The notes under the pieces are model-generated. The model searched no databases, was not told the DNA's origin, and saw only the letters and a list, made by a program, of their open reading frames with translations. This document shows, piece by piece, positions 34,946 through 43,817 of a stretch of 64,000 nt of DNA (position 1 is the first letter of the stretch; the number at the start of each line of letters is the position of its first letter). This DNA comes from Mesostigma viride. Its lineage: Eukaryota > Streptophyta > Mesostigmatophyceae > Mesostigmatales > Mesostigmataceae. The translations under genes were made by a program, and so were the position numbers. The stretch spans positions 29,437-93,436 of the forward strand of contig RPFO01001959.1 of the NCBI GenBank assembly GCA_009746045.1, written 5' to 3'.

Positions 34946-35945
34946 ATGAACGATAGCCCAGGTGCGATGAAGGATAGCGATATTATGAAGGATAACGTGA
35001 GGCAGGCGAAGCGGCTGCCGATCGCCGCTCTATTTCACGCTGTAGGAGATATACTCCAGGAGACAGTAGACGACATTTCGAAGAGAAACACTAGGGCCAA
35101 GGCCATCCAGGGGGGGCGGCAACACATGCCGACATCGTCTCCTCCTCCTCCTCGTCAGATGAGGATGACGAGGAGGAGGAGCGTGTTCAGACGCAGTTCG
35201 ACGATGGCAAAATCGACAGGTTTACTGGAGTCAAGTTCGAAGCAGGCTCGCTTCACGTCAAGACCATGTTTTCAGATGCGACACAGGCATGGCTCCCTAT
35301 GTCTAAAATCGATATTCAGTATGACGCGCGCATGCGCGATTTCCTCAAGAATTTCAGAGGGAGCCCTGGAAACGGCAATGGCAACAAGGTGACGGCCAAG
35401 ATGGCGCGTGATTCATGGCGTGAGCACGTCCGGCATGAGGAGTGTCTCCAGGGACAGGAGGTGGTCGATGTGGGCGAGGAAGCCCCTCCCATGCAATGGG
35501 AGGTTGTGGTGAAGAAGGAGGAGGGATCCACTCCCTCCTCAAAGAGGGCAATGAAGTCCCCCCGGTGGGACGACGCGTAAAGCTAACAAAGATCACGCCG
35601 AGCCCGGCGGACAGGTCATTCGCTATCAAGAAGACCCCCGTCCCTTCCCAGAAGACTGCAGCCGGTGCTGAGGAGAAGCCTGCACCCAGTGCTGGAAAGA
35701 AGACTGCACCCGCCAGCGAGGAGGAGAAGCCTGCACCTGTCACTCCTGTGGAGGAGCCAGCAGCTGGGCAGGAGAAGCCAGCAGCTGGGCAGGGTTCAGG
35801 GAGCAAGCCTGTCCCTAGTAACGCTCAAGTTGCTGCTGGACTAGACACCCTGCAGAGGATGTTGAACCACATGGCGACTATGGGGTTCACACCCGCTCAA
35901 ATCGCAGAGAGCATGGCCGCCCAGGCCGCCCAGAAGAAGACGTAG
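34946..35945 (+). CDS. unknown acidic Lys/Pro/Glu-rich protein (right-arm copy, frame broken)
   Basis: Mirror of 25,666-26,666. Besides the break at the seven-G run near 35,113 shared with the left arm, this copy has six C at about 35,550 where the left arm has seven. That ends the frame at MKSPRWDDA instead of continuing into VGRRVKLTKITPSPADRSFA. The last 280 bases before the arm end (35,946-36,225) hold AATAAATGAATAAA, a likely polyadenylation signal. Confidence 0.55.
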
Positions 35946-36225
35946 ACATTTGGTGGCTTGACAGTTCATGAAGGACAGCTGTTTTTGAATAAATGAATAA
36001 AGCAATGGACACTGTTTGCATTATTGAGTCATTTCATGGCATCACAATGTGTAATTGGATTTTATTATGAATAATAATGGATGTATTGTACACGTGTCCA
36101 TGCACCCCCACGGGATTGTGATGATAGGCTGGCTACTGTCACACCCTGGCCACTTGTGATGATTTTCCCGTGGATCCATGTGTCCCAGGTGCCCACCCTT
36201 GGGGTCACCTTGGGTTTTTGTAGTA

Positions 36226-36474
36226 AGGGGGTAAACCCCATTTTCCCGTGTCAACACACCTGCGGGCCCTTACTACGCTCCGCGAGGGTGACCCCATGTT
36301 CCCCCCTATCTTTTGTGTGCCACGGGATTTTTCTAAGTCCCGTGGCACTGCATGAGATGTGGGCATGCACGAATCGTTTTTTCATTACAAGTTAATAATT
36401 TACAGGCAGAGACTTGTCTATTGATGAGGGCTGGGCTATGTGTGCACTTGTGGCTACTGATACAATGAGGCTGT
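36226..36474. other. right flank of palindrome; no gene
   Basis: 249 bases with CCCGTG/CACGGG phrases (CCACGGGATTTTTCTAAGTC, then CCGTGG, itself a small inverted repeat). A weak inverted echo of the arm edge (TAGTAAGGG at 36,221 and CCCTTACTA at 36,267) is present. No ORF. Confidence 0.5.
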
Positions 36475-37584
36475 TTAATCGTAGTCGACCGGCACAGGGG
36501 CGCCGATGGCGTGCACGCCCAGGAGGGTGGTGATGTCCGTGAGGGGCGCTACGAACCCGGATAGCTTGTTGTTTTCTCCGTCCTGGTACCACGCCTTGAA
36601 GCGGTTGTCGAAGCTGTATCCGTCGAACTTGATGAGGGCCTTCCTGTGCACGTTCCTGGCGCAGAAGTGGCAGGCCACGCCCATGGTGCCCTCCTGAGGG
36701 ATGTACATCATGTAGGCGGACATGGCGTGGTGCTCGAACTCGCGCTTGCAGCTCTCGCACCTCGCGGGCGGCCACTGGTCGTAGTAGGGGAAGTTGTAGG
36801 AGGGGGCGAGGGAGGAGCAGATGCGCGCCAAGTCCTCGTCCAGCTTGAAGCGGCGCAGGACGTCCTCGCAGCTGGCGACCATGGGGTCGAAGTCCTGGTG
36901 GTTTCCTTTGCGCATGATGGCCACGACCTGCCTGTTGACGCAGGGCTCGCAGTAGATCCCTGGCTCGGTGTCCCCCTCCTTGTGCAGGACGCGGAAGGCG
37001 ACCTTGTTTGGCATGGTCTTGCACTCGCGGCACCTGTACTGCCCCCCTTGTTCCAGCGGGACGAGCGGGCGGCTGGTTTCCGGCTTGGGCACGGGCACCC
37101 TGATCCACTGGGACATGTACTTCTTGCGGTACTCGGAGTCCCTGCCCTCGTCCATGATGATGCTGATGCAGGAGACGAGGCACTCCTCGCAGAGGATGTC
37201 GTCCATGGAGCCCATCTTGTTCCTGGGGTTGTGTCGCATCAAGATGCTGTCCGGGCCCTTTTGGTGGCACTTGTCGCAGGGGTAGTGGTCTCTGACGGCC
37301 TGCTCGTAGTCGAAGGGGGCCACGGACTCGTCAGGGTCGGGGACCAGGTCGGTGATGCCGTACTCGCGCTCCTCCGGCAGAGGCGAGGAGGGGCAGAGGA
37401 CGGCGTTGGGGTCGCAGCAGCGGAGGCGGCATCCCTTGACGGCTTTGCGCTTGCGGAGGGGCGCTTGCTTCCTGGCCAGGTGGGCGCCCACCATGAACTG
37501 CACGAATCCGTCTCGCAGCTTTGGCACCGGCTTGCGCGAGGAGCGCCTGCGCATGGAGGCCATGGAGCGCGTGGTGATGGCCAT
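36475..37584 (-). CDS. Cys-rich multi-CxxC zinc protein
   Basis: The start at 37,584 (MAITTRSMASMRRRSSRKPV) sits directly on an ATAGCCATGGCC element; a longer frame to 37,704 has a poor N-terminus. The product is 369 residues with repeated CxxC pairs: CDKC, CEEC, CREC, CEPC, CESC, CHFC. These are arranged in at least three zinc units (about residues 99-140, 185-230 and 285-320), separated by helical and Pro-rich parts. No catalytic motif is recognised. The alternating 'CxxC - 20 to 40 residues - CxxC' layout recalls the palindrome's CxxC protein, so a common origin is possible. It is divergently paired with the HNH gene. Probably a nucleic-acid- or protein-binding zinc protein; function unknown. 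Confidence 0.65.
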   Translation of the reverse strand: MAITTRSMASMRRRSSRKPVPKLRDGFVQFMVGAHLARKQAPLRKRKAVKGCRLRCCDPNAVLCPSSPLPEEREYGITDLVPDPDESVAPFDYEQAVRDHYPCDKCHQKGPDSILMRHNPRNKMGSMDDILCEECLVSCISIIMDEGRDSEYRKKYMSQWIRVPVPKPETSRPLVPLEQGGQYRCRECKTMPNKVAFRVLHKEGDTEPGIYCEPCVNRQVVAIMRKGNHQDFDPMVASCEDVLRRFKLDEDLARICSSLAPSYNFPYYDQWPPARCESCKREFEHHAMSAYMMYIPQEGTMGVACHFCARNVHRKALIKFDGYSFDNRFKAWYQDGENNKLSGFVAPLTDITTLLGVHAIGAPVPVDYD

Positions 37585-38098
37585 GGCTATGTCGTGAAAA
37601 GAGAAGGCGTTTGTTTTCTGGCTTGGTGGTTGGTCTTGCGTGAGATGGCTTCCCCGTGGCTGTCCACAGTCTTTGTGATTTTCCACGGGTGGCGGCGGAC
37701 GCACGGGATTGGTCCATCCACGGGTGGGCCGCGTCCGGCGCGGCGCTTCTAGAAACTCCGGTCCGGTTCCGCGTGCTGACTCACGGGACCGGAAAGGCCG
37801 CGTCCGGCGCGGCGCTTCTAGAACCTCCGGCCAGTTCCGCGTGCTGACTCACGGGCCGGCGCGGCGCGTGCACGGTGACTCACGGCACCGGTCCGAACGA
37901 CCCGCTGTCGGCGCGCGCTTCTGGAACCTCCGGCCCAGTTCCGCGTGGCGACTCACGGGGTCGCATTCCTCGCGTTTCTACTGGCGGATACTACCGGCCG
38001 AGGCGTTTCTGGAAGGCTTTCGAAGGCTTTCGAATCCCTTTAATTCTCCGGGCGTGAAAGGGGAGGGGCAGAGAGAGAGAGAGAGAGAGAGAGACGCC
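37585..38098. promoter_or_regulatory. divergent promoter with repeated HSE-like sites and GA tract
   Basis: Between the Cys-rich gene and the HNH gene. About 37,735-37,945 holds three repeats of about 75-105 bases, each with GGCGCGGCGCTTCTAGAA (or the variants GCGCGCTTCTGGAA) followed by CTCCGG and TTCCGCGTG...ACTCACGGG. TTCTAGAA is the inverted nTTCnnGAAn unit of heat-shock elements. Immediately before the HNH start lies a GAGAGA tract (about 38,070-38,093) ending in CGCCATG. Confidence 0.55.
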
Positions 38099-38803
38099 AT
38101 GAGGGGCGAGCGGGTGACGGGCTCGCGACCAAAAGCTCCGGTGTGCCACCACGGCAGGAAGTACGCGTGCAAAAAGTGCGGGATCCCGACGAAGAAGGCG
38201 CGCCTTCCCGGCCTGCAGCCTTCCCGGCCAGCGGTGTGCCCCCACGGCAGGAAGTACGCGTGCAAAAAGTGCGGCATCTCGAAGAACAAGACGCGCCCTC
38301 CCGAACCGGTGGCGCGCGGAGGGGTGTGCCGACACGGGAGGAAGCGCAGGTGCAAAAAGTGCGGCATCCACGCGAGATCGCTCTCGGAGGAAATGCAGAG
38401 GTGTCCCCACGGTTTCAAGACGGCCTGTCAGCGTTGCGGCATCGGGCAGTGCGAGAATCACCCCGGCACCACCAAGAAGAGCTGCATGATTTGCAGGCAG
38501 CGAGAGAAGATATACCGAAACCTGTTCCGACCTTACATGAGGGTGCTGGGCGTCTATTCCCGGGACGTGCTCTTGAAGGCCCTCGGGACCGACATCCCCG
38601 GATTCATCCGCCACATGGACGCGATGATGAAGCCGGGGATGACGTGGGTGAACTACGGCAAGGCCTGGCATTTCGACCACGTGATCCCCGTGGCGCGCGG
38701 GTCGCCCTCCAAGGAAGAGGGGCTGCAGAGACTCCACTACACGAACATCCGGCCGACGTGGAAACGGGCCCAGACAGGGGGCGACATGGCCGGCAAATGA
38801 TCG
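38099..38803 (+). CDS. HNH-like endonuclease with four zinc repeats
   Basis: The start at 38,099 (MRGERVTGSRPK) follows a GA tract; the frame is open further upstream but only through promoter repeats. The product is about 234 residues. The first half has four repeats of the form CxHGRKxxCKKCGI (CHHGRKYACKKCGI, CPHGRKYACKKCGI, CRHGRKRRCKKCGI, CPHGFKTACQRCGI), each with three Cys and one His, then CMICRQRE. The C-terminal half ends WHFDHVIPVARGSPSKEEGL, then LHYTNIRPTWKRAQ, an HNH-type motif (DH...N). HNH nucleases of this small type are common in large algal viruses, phages and homing elements. The zinc repeats probably give DNA binding. Target unknown. Confidence 0.75.
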
Positions 38804-38837
38804 GTCGAGACTCGCAGGCTCTCAAAGGAGGCTTTCT

Positions 38838-39495
38838 GATTGGACGACACTTAGAATACTTGGAGTATCGACCAGTAGGGATAGCACCACCACGCCCCTC
38901 CCTTTTGGGCCTGTTTCCCACGGGATGGTGATGGTAAAGGTGACTCTGCTGTTTTTTTCGCTTTTGGAAAACGAAAAATTTAGTTTTGCTGGACGTGATG
39001 AATCTCGTAGGGATGCGATTCCTCTCTACTCCGTCGATGACCATACAAGTTTGAATGTAACGGTCATATTAATATACTCCATCGCTGACCATAAAATTTT
39101 GACATGTGCCAGCATTATTAATATACTCCATCGCTGACCATAAAATTTTGACATGTGCCAGCATTATTAATATACTCCATCGCTGACCATAAAATTTTGA
39201 CATGTGCCAGCATTATTAATATACTCCATCGCTGACCATAAAATTTTGAATGGAACGGTCATATTAATATACTCCATCGCTGACCATAAAATATTGACAT
39301 GTGCCGGACCACGGACCGCGATATGCCCGATTTACCTTGTCCAGCAAAACTAAATTTTTCGTTTTCCAAAAGCGAAAAAAACAGCAGAGTCACCTTTACC
39401 ATCACCATCCCGTGGGAAACGGGTCCAAAATGGAGGAGCGTGGTGGTGCTATCCCTACTGGTCGATACTCCAAGTACGTCTACTAGCGGCCAATC
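38838..39495. mobile_element. foldback (long-TIR) element with internal 49-bp tandem repeats
   Basis: Perfectly registered inverted arms: 38,857-38,994 pairs with 39,339-39,476 (sum 78,333), and weaker similarity extends to GATTGG/CCAATC at 38,838/39,495. Between the arms, five to six copies of a 49-base unit (CATCGCTGACCATAAAATTT... with ATTAATATACTC) run from about 39,050 to 39,300. No ORF. It has the form of a foldback transposon or MITE. I could not define a target-site duplication with certainty. Confidence 0.75.
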
Positions 39496-39666
39496 GGATC
39501 GCTCGGATTAGGCGGGTGTAGCGAGTTCCTAGCACAGATACGCGAGGCCGCGGAACTACCTAGTGCACATGAGTTGGAGCCAATCAAATGGGAGGAAATG
39601 TACTTTATTATCATACATGGGGGCAAGCAAACCCCGTGGAAAGGGCAAAACAACGGCCCGAGGACT

Positions 39667-40554
39667 TCAATTCTTCAGCTCGAAGGGGAGGAACCAACGC
39701 TCCTTCTCCACCTTCTCGAGCCCAGCAATGTCCTCCAAGGAAAGAGCGCCCAAACGGAAGTCGCAGAAAAGGTCCTCGCCCAGACGCTCCAAGTCCAGGT
39801 CCAGGTCCATGTCCTCCACGCGGAAGGGGCCCATCGCCGAAAACATATCCTCCTCCTCCAGAGCGCAAGGAGCGGGGGCGGGAGCCAGAGACTTCTCCTC
39901 CTCGGCGGCCATCAGATCGATAGCCTCGCGGATCTCGCGGTCGCTGCGCTGGATGCGGGACTCGCTCAAAAGATCCTTCACGGGACCCTCGAAGGCGCCC
40001 CAACCGAGCACCTCGTCGTCCTGCACGTGCGCCTCCGAAGACTTGGGAGGAGAACCGCGGAAGTAGGGAGACAGGCGGCGACGGCAGCCGCGCAACTCGC
40101 GGCGAGAGCTGTCCTTCACGCGAGCGCCCATCCCGTCGTGAGGGCGCAGGTGCGGGTTCTTGCCCTTCACGCGAAGGCAGCGGCGGAAAGGAGCCGGCAT
40201 GCAAGGGGCGCACGGAGTGCGAGGAGAAGGGAGGCGAGCCGGCTCCGACTCAGCGTCAGAAGACGACTCGGAAACGGCGTCAGCGGCCACAACAGAGGAA
40301 GTTGAGGAAATCTCGGAGGAGCCGCCCTCAGAGGAGCTGTAGCTGAAGGAGGGCACGTTCTCGTAGTCCTCCTCCTCGTCCCGCTGCATCTCCTTCGCGC
40401 GGGCCTTGCGAAGGCGGGCCTGCTTGTTCTGAGTTTCGCGGCAAGAAAGGCACGCCAGCGTGAACCCGTTCGCCAAGCGGGCGGACACGAAATAAGACTC
40501 GGGGAACGCCAGGTTGCACTTGTTGCAATACAGGAAACGGGCGGAGGAAGCCAT
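39667..40554 (-). CDS. acidic protein with N-terminal CxxC zinc ribbon
   Basis: The start at 40,554 (MASSARFLYCNKCNLAFPES) overlaps the TGGCTATGGC element; the longer frame adds a hydrophobic leader that is promoter sequence. The product is 295 residues. CNKC at residues about 10-13 and CLSC at about 36-39 form one zinc ribbon. A Lys/Arg/Glu helix, a Ser/Glu stretch and an Arg/Pro middle follow, then an acidic C-terminal half (IREAIDLMAAEEEKSLAP, ALEEEDMFSAMG, VEDMDLDLDLERLGEDLF). A zinc ribbon plus acidic tail is the usual form of a small transcription activator; this is inference from composition only. A TTTATT signal follows the stop near 39,603. Confidence 0.65.
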   Translation of the reverse strand: MASSARFLYCNKCNLAFPESYFVSARLANGFTLACLSCRETQNKQARLRKARAKEMQRDEEEDYENVPSFSYSSSEGGSSEISSTSSVVAADAVSESSSDAESEPARLPSPRTPCAPCMPAPFRRCLRVKGKNPHLRPHDGMGARVKDSSRRELRGCRRRLSPYFRGSPPKSSEAHVQDDEVLGWGAFEGPVKDLLSESRIQRSDREIREAIDLMAAEEEKSLAPAPAPCALEEEDMFSAMGPFRVEDMDLDLDLERLGEDLFCDFRLGALSLEDIAGLEKVEKERWFLPFELKN

Positions 40555-41058
40555 AGCCAGAAAGAAAGCAAGGAAGAACGATAGCTGTGATGCGTGAGTG
40601 AGATGGCCAAGTCCGAGGGGACCACGCACTTTCTACGCGGACCGGCCTCGATTCCCGTGCGCTCCCATTGGACGAAAACGGATGGCGTCGCGCCCGCTGG
40701 AAACTTCTAGAAGATTCCCGCGGCCCGCCACGAGATCTTGTCAGCGGATCCGGAAAGAGATCCCGTGCGTCACCACCGGCCGCCAGCCGCCACTCGTAGA
40801 CCGAGAAGGACGGAACGGACACGACACGCGCAGGCGGTTACGAGATCCCGTGCACGCCCATTGGACAGGCCGGGACGCGGGGCAGAAAGACCGTTACGAC
40901 CACCGCGCGCCGAGCGCCCATTGGTCCAGCCACCACACGCGAGACCCACGGGAAAGGACAAAAGCACTCCAACGCGCAAGGAACACGCACAGACGCACAC
41001 GCACACACAAGCTAGCTAACGAACGAACAGCCATAGCCAACACTCCTACACAACAGAC
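40555..41058. promoter_or_regulatory. divergent promoter with CCAAT boxes and an HSE-like site
   Basis: Three copies of CCCATTGG (inverted CCAAT box) at about 40,664, 40,856 and 40,916, one AACTTCTAGAAGATT (HSE-like) near 40,704, and several TCCCGTGC/CACGGGA phrases. GCCATAGCC occurs at both ends: over the start codon of the left gene and 28 bases before the right one. Confidence 0.55.
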
Positions 41059-42552
41059 ATGGACGCCTTCTCCGTTTTGTGCGAGGCCGCTCAGGCTCAG
41101 GCTCAGACTAAGGCTAAGGATCAGGCACTCCTTGCGATCCCGGAAATGCACTCTCTGAACCTCTCTGACGACGAGAAGGAGGCCGCCACCGCGCTCGCCA
41201 CGCTCAAAATCGTGCCCGAGGTCATCAAGGCGGTCCAGGCGGGCACGGGGGCTGCAAACAACAACAACAACAAGCAGACGCCCGCGCCCACGCCCGCGCC
41301 CACGCAGACGCAGACGCAGCCGCAGACGCAGACGCAGGCAAACGCCAACGTCAACCTCAACGCGCAGAGGCCAAAACGACCCCTGGAGATGGCGCCCGCG
41401 CCTTTGCCCGCCCCGGCCCTTTCGCCAGCCCTTTCGCAGGCCCCTGCGCCCACGCCCATCCTCTCGCTGCCGGAGGGAGCCGTCACCATGGAGGTCGTGC
41501 ACCCGGACGGGAGGAAGGAGCTCGTTTACCGCATCGTGCCCGCGGTGGTGGCGGCAAAGAGAGCGAAGACGGTCATCTCCGTCGCCGTGGGCGTGCCCTG
41601 CAACCCGCAGACCGTCGTGGGCGTGCCCAAGCTGCCCCAAGTCGTGCCCAGGCCCGCGGGGCCCCCGCTCCTGCCGCCCGTCAAGCTCTTCGCGCAGGGG
41701 ATGCAGAACCTCGCCAGGATGCAAGTCGCCGCGACCGCCATGGCCGCCAGAAGCCCCGTCCTCGCACAGCCGCAGCCGCAGCCGCAGCAGCCGCAGCAGC
41801 CGAGGCAGATCCTCCCCAACCACGTGCTCATCAACAGGGACGTGCCCGTTCACGCGCCCAGGCAGCACTCCGCGCAGGTCAGGGCGCTGCTCACGAGGAA
41901 CCCGGCAGCCAGGGTCTTCCCCACGCCGGCGGGCGAGCAGCACAAGGTCGACAGGCTCCTCCTGCTGCCCGGGGAGGACAGGAAGCCCGCGCGCGTGGAG
42001 AACATCGACCCGGAGCAGGAGGCCAAGCTCGTCTACCCCCTCGTGGTGGTCACGCCCGCCAAGTGCTGGGGGCAGATGCCCACCAAGGTGCCGCTCGACA
42101 AGGCCGAGGACAAGGAGCAGGAGGCCATCTGGAGGAACATCCGCAACGCCCAGATCGAGGAGGGGTGGAGGCAGCCGTGCGTGCTGGCGGGGACCTGCAA
42201 GGCGGTCAGGGCCGAGAGGGACGCGGTGGACGCCTGCCTGGCCAAGATCGCGCCCTCGTCTCCGGAGATGGCGGCTCGCATCGACCAGCGCGCGGCGTTG
42301 CGCACGCAGGCGCTGGCTCTGGCGACTCTGAACGAGCACGTCTTGAGGGACTTGCTTCCTCTGGTGCCCGAGGACCGCCGGCGGGACTATGCTACGATGG
42401 CGAGGGAGTTCAGCTTCTTCGCGAGGAGCACTGTGGTGCGGGCTTGCGCTTCCGCGGGTCGCTCTGGTGCTGCCGCTATTCAGAATAGGGTGGCTAACTT
42501 GCGGGACAAGGCGACGGCGCTGTTCTCGTACACGCCCGTGGGCGAGCTGTAG
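41059..42552 (+). CDS. unknown Ala/Pro/Gln-rich protein, 497 residues
   Basis: The start at 41,059 (MDAFSVLCEAAQAQAQTKAK) lies 28 bases after ACAGCCATAGCC. Residues about 70-100 are repeats of TP/TQ (PTQTQTQPQTQTQ). An Ala/Pro-rich linker with SPALSQAPAPTPILSLPEG follows. From residue about 140 a more ordered part carries VTMEVVHPDGRKELVYRIVP. A second Gln/Pro run precedes a C-terminal 250-residue domain with mixed helices (QEAIWRNIRNAQIEEGWRQP, LRDLLPLVPEDRRRDYATM). No known domain is recognised. Codon use is strongly GC-ending and close to its divergent partner. The layout suggests a structural or scaffold protein, but that is a guess. Confidence 0.7.
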   Translation: MDAFSVLCEAAQAQAQTKAKDQALLAIPEMHSLNLSDDEKEAATALATLKIVPEVIKAVQAGTGAANNNNNKQTPAPTPAPTQTQTQPQTQTQANANVNLNAQRPKRPLEMAPAPLPAPALSPALSQAPAPTPILSLPEGAVTMEVVHPDGRKELVYRIVPAVVAAKRAKTVISVAVGVPCNPQTVVGVPKLPQVVPRPAGPPLLPPVKLFAQGMQNLARMQVAATAMAARSPVLAQPQPQPQQPQQPRQILPNHVLINRDVPVHAPRQHSAQVRALLTRNPAARVFPTPAGEQHKVDRLLLLPGEDRKPARVENIDPEQEAKLVYPLVVVTPAKCWGQMPTKVPLDKAEDKEQEAIWRNIRNAQIEEGWRQPCVLAGTCKAVRAERDAVDACLAKIAPSSPEMAARIDQRAALRTQALALATLNEHVLRDLLPLVPEDRRRDYATMAREFSFFARSTVVRACASAGRSGAAAIQNRVANLRDKATALFSYTPVGEL

Positions 42553-42772
42553 ATGGGGATACTTGGACTTGGACTTGGGTATTGGACTTGGACTTGGGAA
42601 TTGATTGATTGTACTTATTTCTGTAATAAATGGAACTTGTGATGAATTGAAAACTCTCAACATCATGCACTCTGACTTATACAATGACTGAGCCCCACTA
42701 GAACAAGGAGTTGGAAACACTGCCAGTTTCGTAGCTCGAAGGTTTTTTTTGTAAGCATTTTAGCATACGAAA

Positions 42773-43714
42773 ATGCAGTGTAAAGGGAGGACGGTGCGCA
42801 AGACGGCGTGCCAAAACACGTGCGCGAATGGGCGGAAGTATTGCCACTTGCATACCAAGAGTAAGAAGGCGCGAGCCGCGGCATTCTCGCACAAGGCGAG
42901 ACAGGACGAAGAAGGAGAGGCGGAAAAAAGGCCGCAGAAGGATGTTGCGTATCAGAATGTGCCCCCCGTTCCTCCAGAGGCGCGAGAGGCGGCCAGGGAG
43001 AGACGAAGGAATGAAGACGAGGAACAAAGACAGAAGTGGATGGACGAGGAAACGGGGCCAGTGCGCACATTCAATGATATAGATCCGAATTCGTCCGATC
43101 CTCTCGATCAGATCAGGAACGAGTTTTGGGACATTCACAAAAAAACGATTTTCAGACATGAACCGTTCGAATATCCGTGGTATGACTTCATGCAGAAGTA
43201 CCCATACGCGTTTAATAAGGCAGAACGAGAAAGAGCGGAAAAAGCGAAAGCTGGATTCGATGCGGCCGAACGCAAAGCTGAAGAAAAACGTAAGTTTGAC
43301 GACATGATGAGAGAAAAAGCAAGACGAGCGCGTGATCAACCTCGAGCTTCTAACTATAACGCGCCACCTCCGATGCCCCGTTCTGTATGGGTGGAGTCTG
43401 GAAAAGACGCTTGGGAGCGAGCGAAACAAGACGCGGGTCTCACGCCTGGCGAGGCGATATACGCCGACGAGTATGGCAAGAAGTTCTCGAATGTCATGGA
43501 CTCGTATCCGAAGACCGCCAGCGACTACAGGAAGAAAGCTCTGATGCTCCATCCTGACAAATATAATGCGGACGACATCATGCGCAAGGCCTCCTCGGCG
43601 GCGTTTAAACTGTACACGTCTCGAGCACCTAGCCATTTTATAAGCCAGATGCGTAAGAGGAAGCTGTCTCGTGCGAAGACGGCCCGCAAAACGGCTAAGC
43701 GGCGAAGGTCTTAG
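42773..43714 (+). CDS. N-terminal Cys/His-knuckle protein with J-domain-like C-terminus
   Basis: MQCKGRTVRKTACQNTCANG followed by RKYCHLH gives the pattern C-x9-C...C-x-x-H shared with four neighbours (46.1, 46.6, 47.8 and 49.3 kb). It resembles the short motif annotated as DUF5763, recalled from memory and not searched. A long charged helical middle follows (REAARERRRNEDEEQRQKWM; NKAERERAEKAKAGFDAAER). Residues about 235-295 contain DYRKKALMLHPDKYNADDIM with the HPD tripeptide at 260-262, as in DnaJ J-domains, which stimulate Hsp70 ATPase. The C-terminus is Arg/Lys-rich (nuclear signal-like). 313 residues, intronless. The stop is followed by AATAAAGGACCTTTATT, a small hairpin that includes a polyadenylation signal. 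Confidence 0.7.
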   Translation: MQCKGRTVRKTACQNTCANGRKYCHLHTKSKKARAAAFSHKARQDEEGEAEKRPQKDVAYQNVPPVPPEAREAARERRRNEDEEQRQKWMDEETGPVRTFNDIDPNSSDPLDQIRNEFWDIHKKTIFRHEPFEYPWYDFMQKYPYAFNKAERERAEKAKAGFDAAERKAEEKRKFDDMMREKARRARDQPRASNYNAPPPMPRSVWVESGKDAWERAKQDAGLTPGEAIYADEYGKKFSNVMDSYPKTASDYRKKALMLHPDKYNADDIMRKASSAAFKLYTSRAPSHFISQMRKRKLSRAKTARKTAKRRRS

Positions 43715-43817
43715 ATATGCGAGGGTGATGAGATTGAAACGAGTAATAAAGGACCTTTATTGATGATTGAATAATAAAGTGCTTCAATGAGTGGACCCAC
43801 TAGCTAGCAAAAAGGCC

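Larger units (their letters stand above)
30808..36225. repeat. right arm of about 10.8-kb spacer-less palindrome
   Basis: Inverted copy of 25,387-30,807. Identity ends at TTTTTGTAGTA (36,225). Beyond it the right flank reads AGGGGGTAAACCCC and the left flank reads ATACGTGAATGC, so the flanks are unrelated. At every length difference I can place, this arm has one base fewer than the left arm. Two of the differences break coding frames here that are open on the left. Confidence 0.95.

Noticed and set aside
25387-36225. CRISPR or other array inside the palindrome
   Set aside because: The promoter repeats are imperfect, lack unique spacers of constant length, and the host is eukaryotic.
40894-42720. 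608-residue minus-strand ORF
   Set aside because: Antisense to the 497-residue Ala/Pro/Gln-rich gene; Arg/Leu/Val composition and repeats (LRLRLRLR) are typical shadow features.
42698-43636. 312-residue minus-strand ORF
   Set aside because: Antisense of the knuckle/J-like gene; no motif and an atypical Phe/Arg composition.
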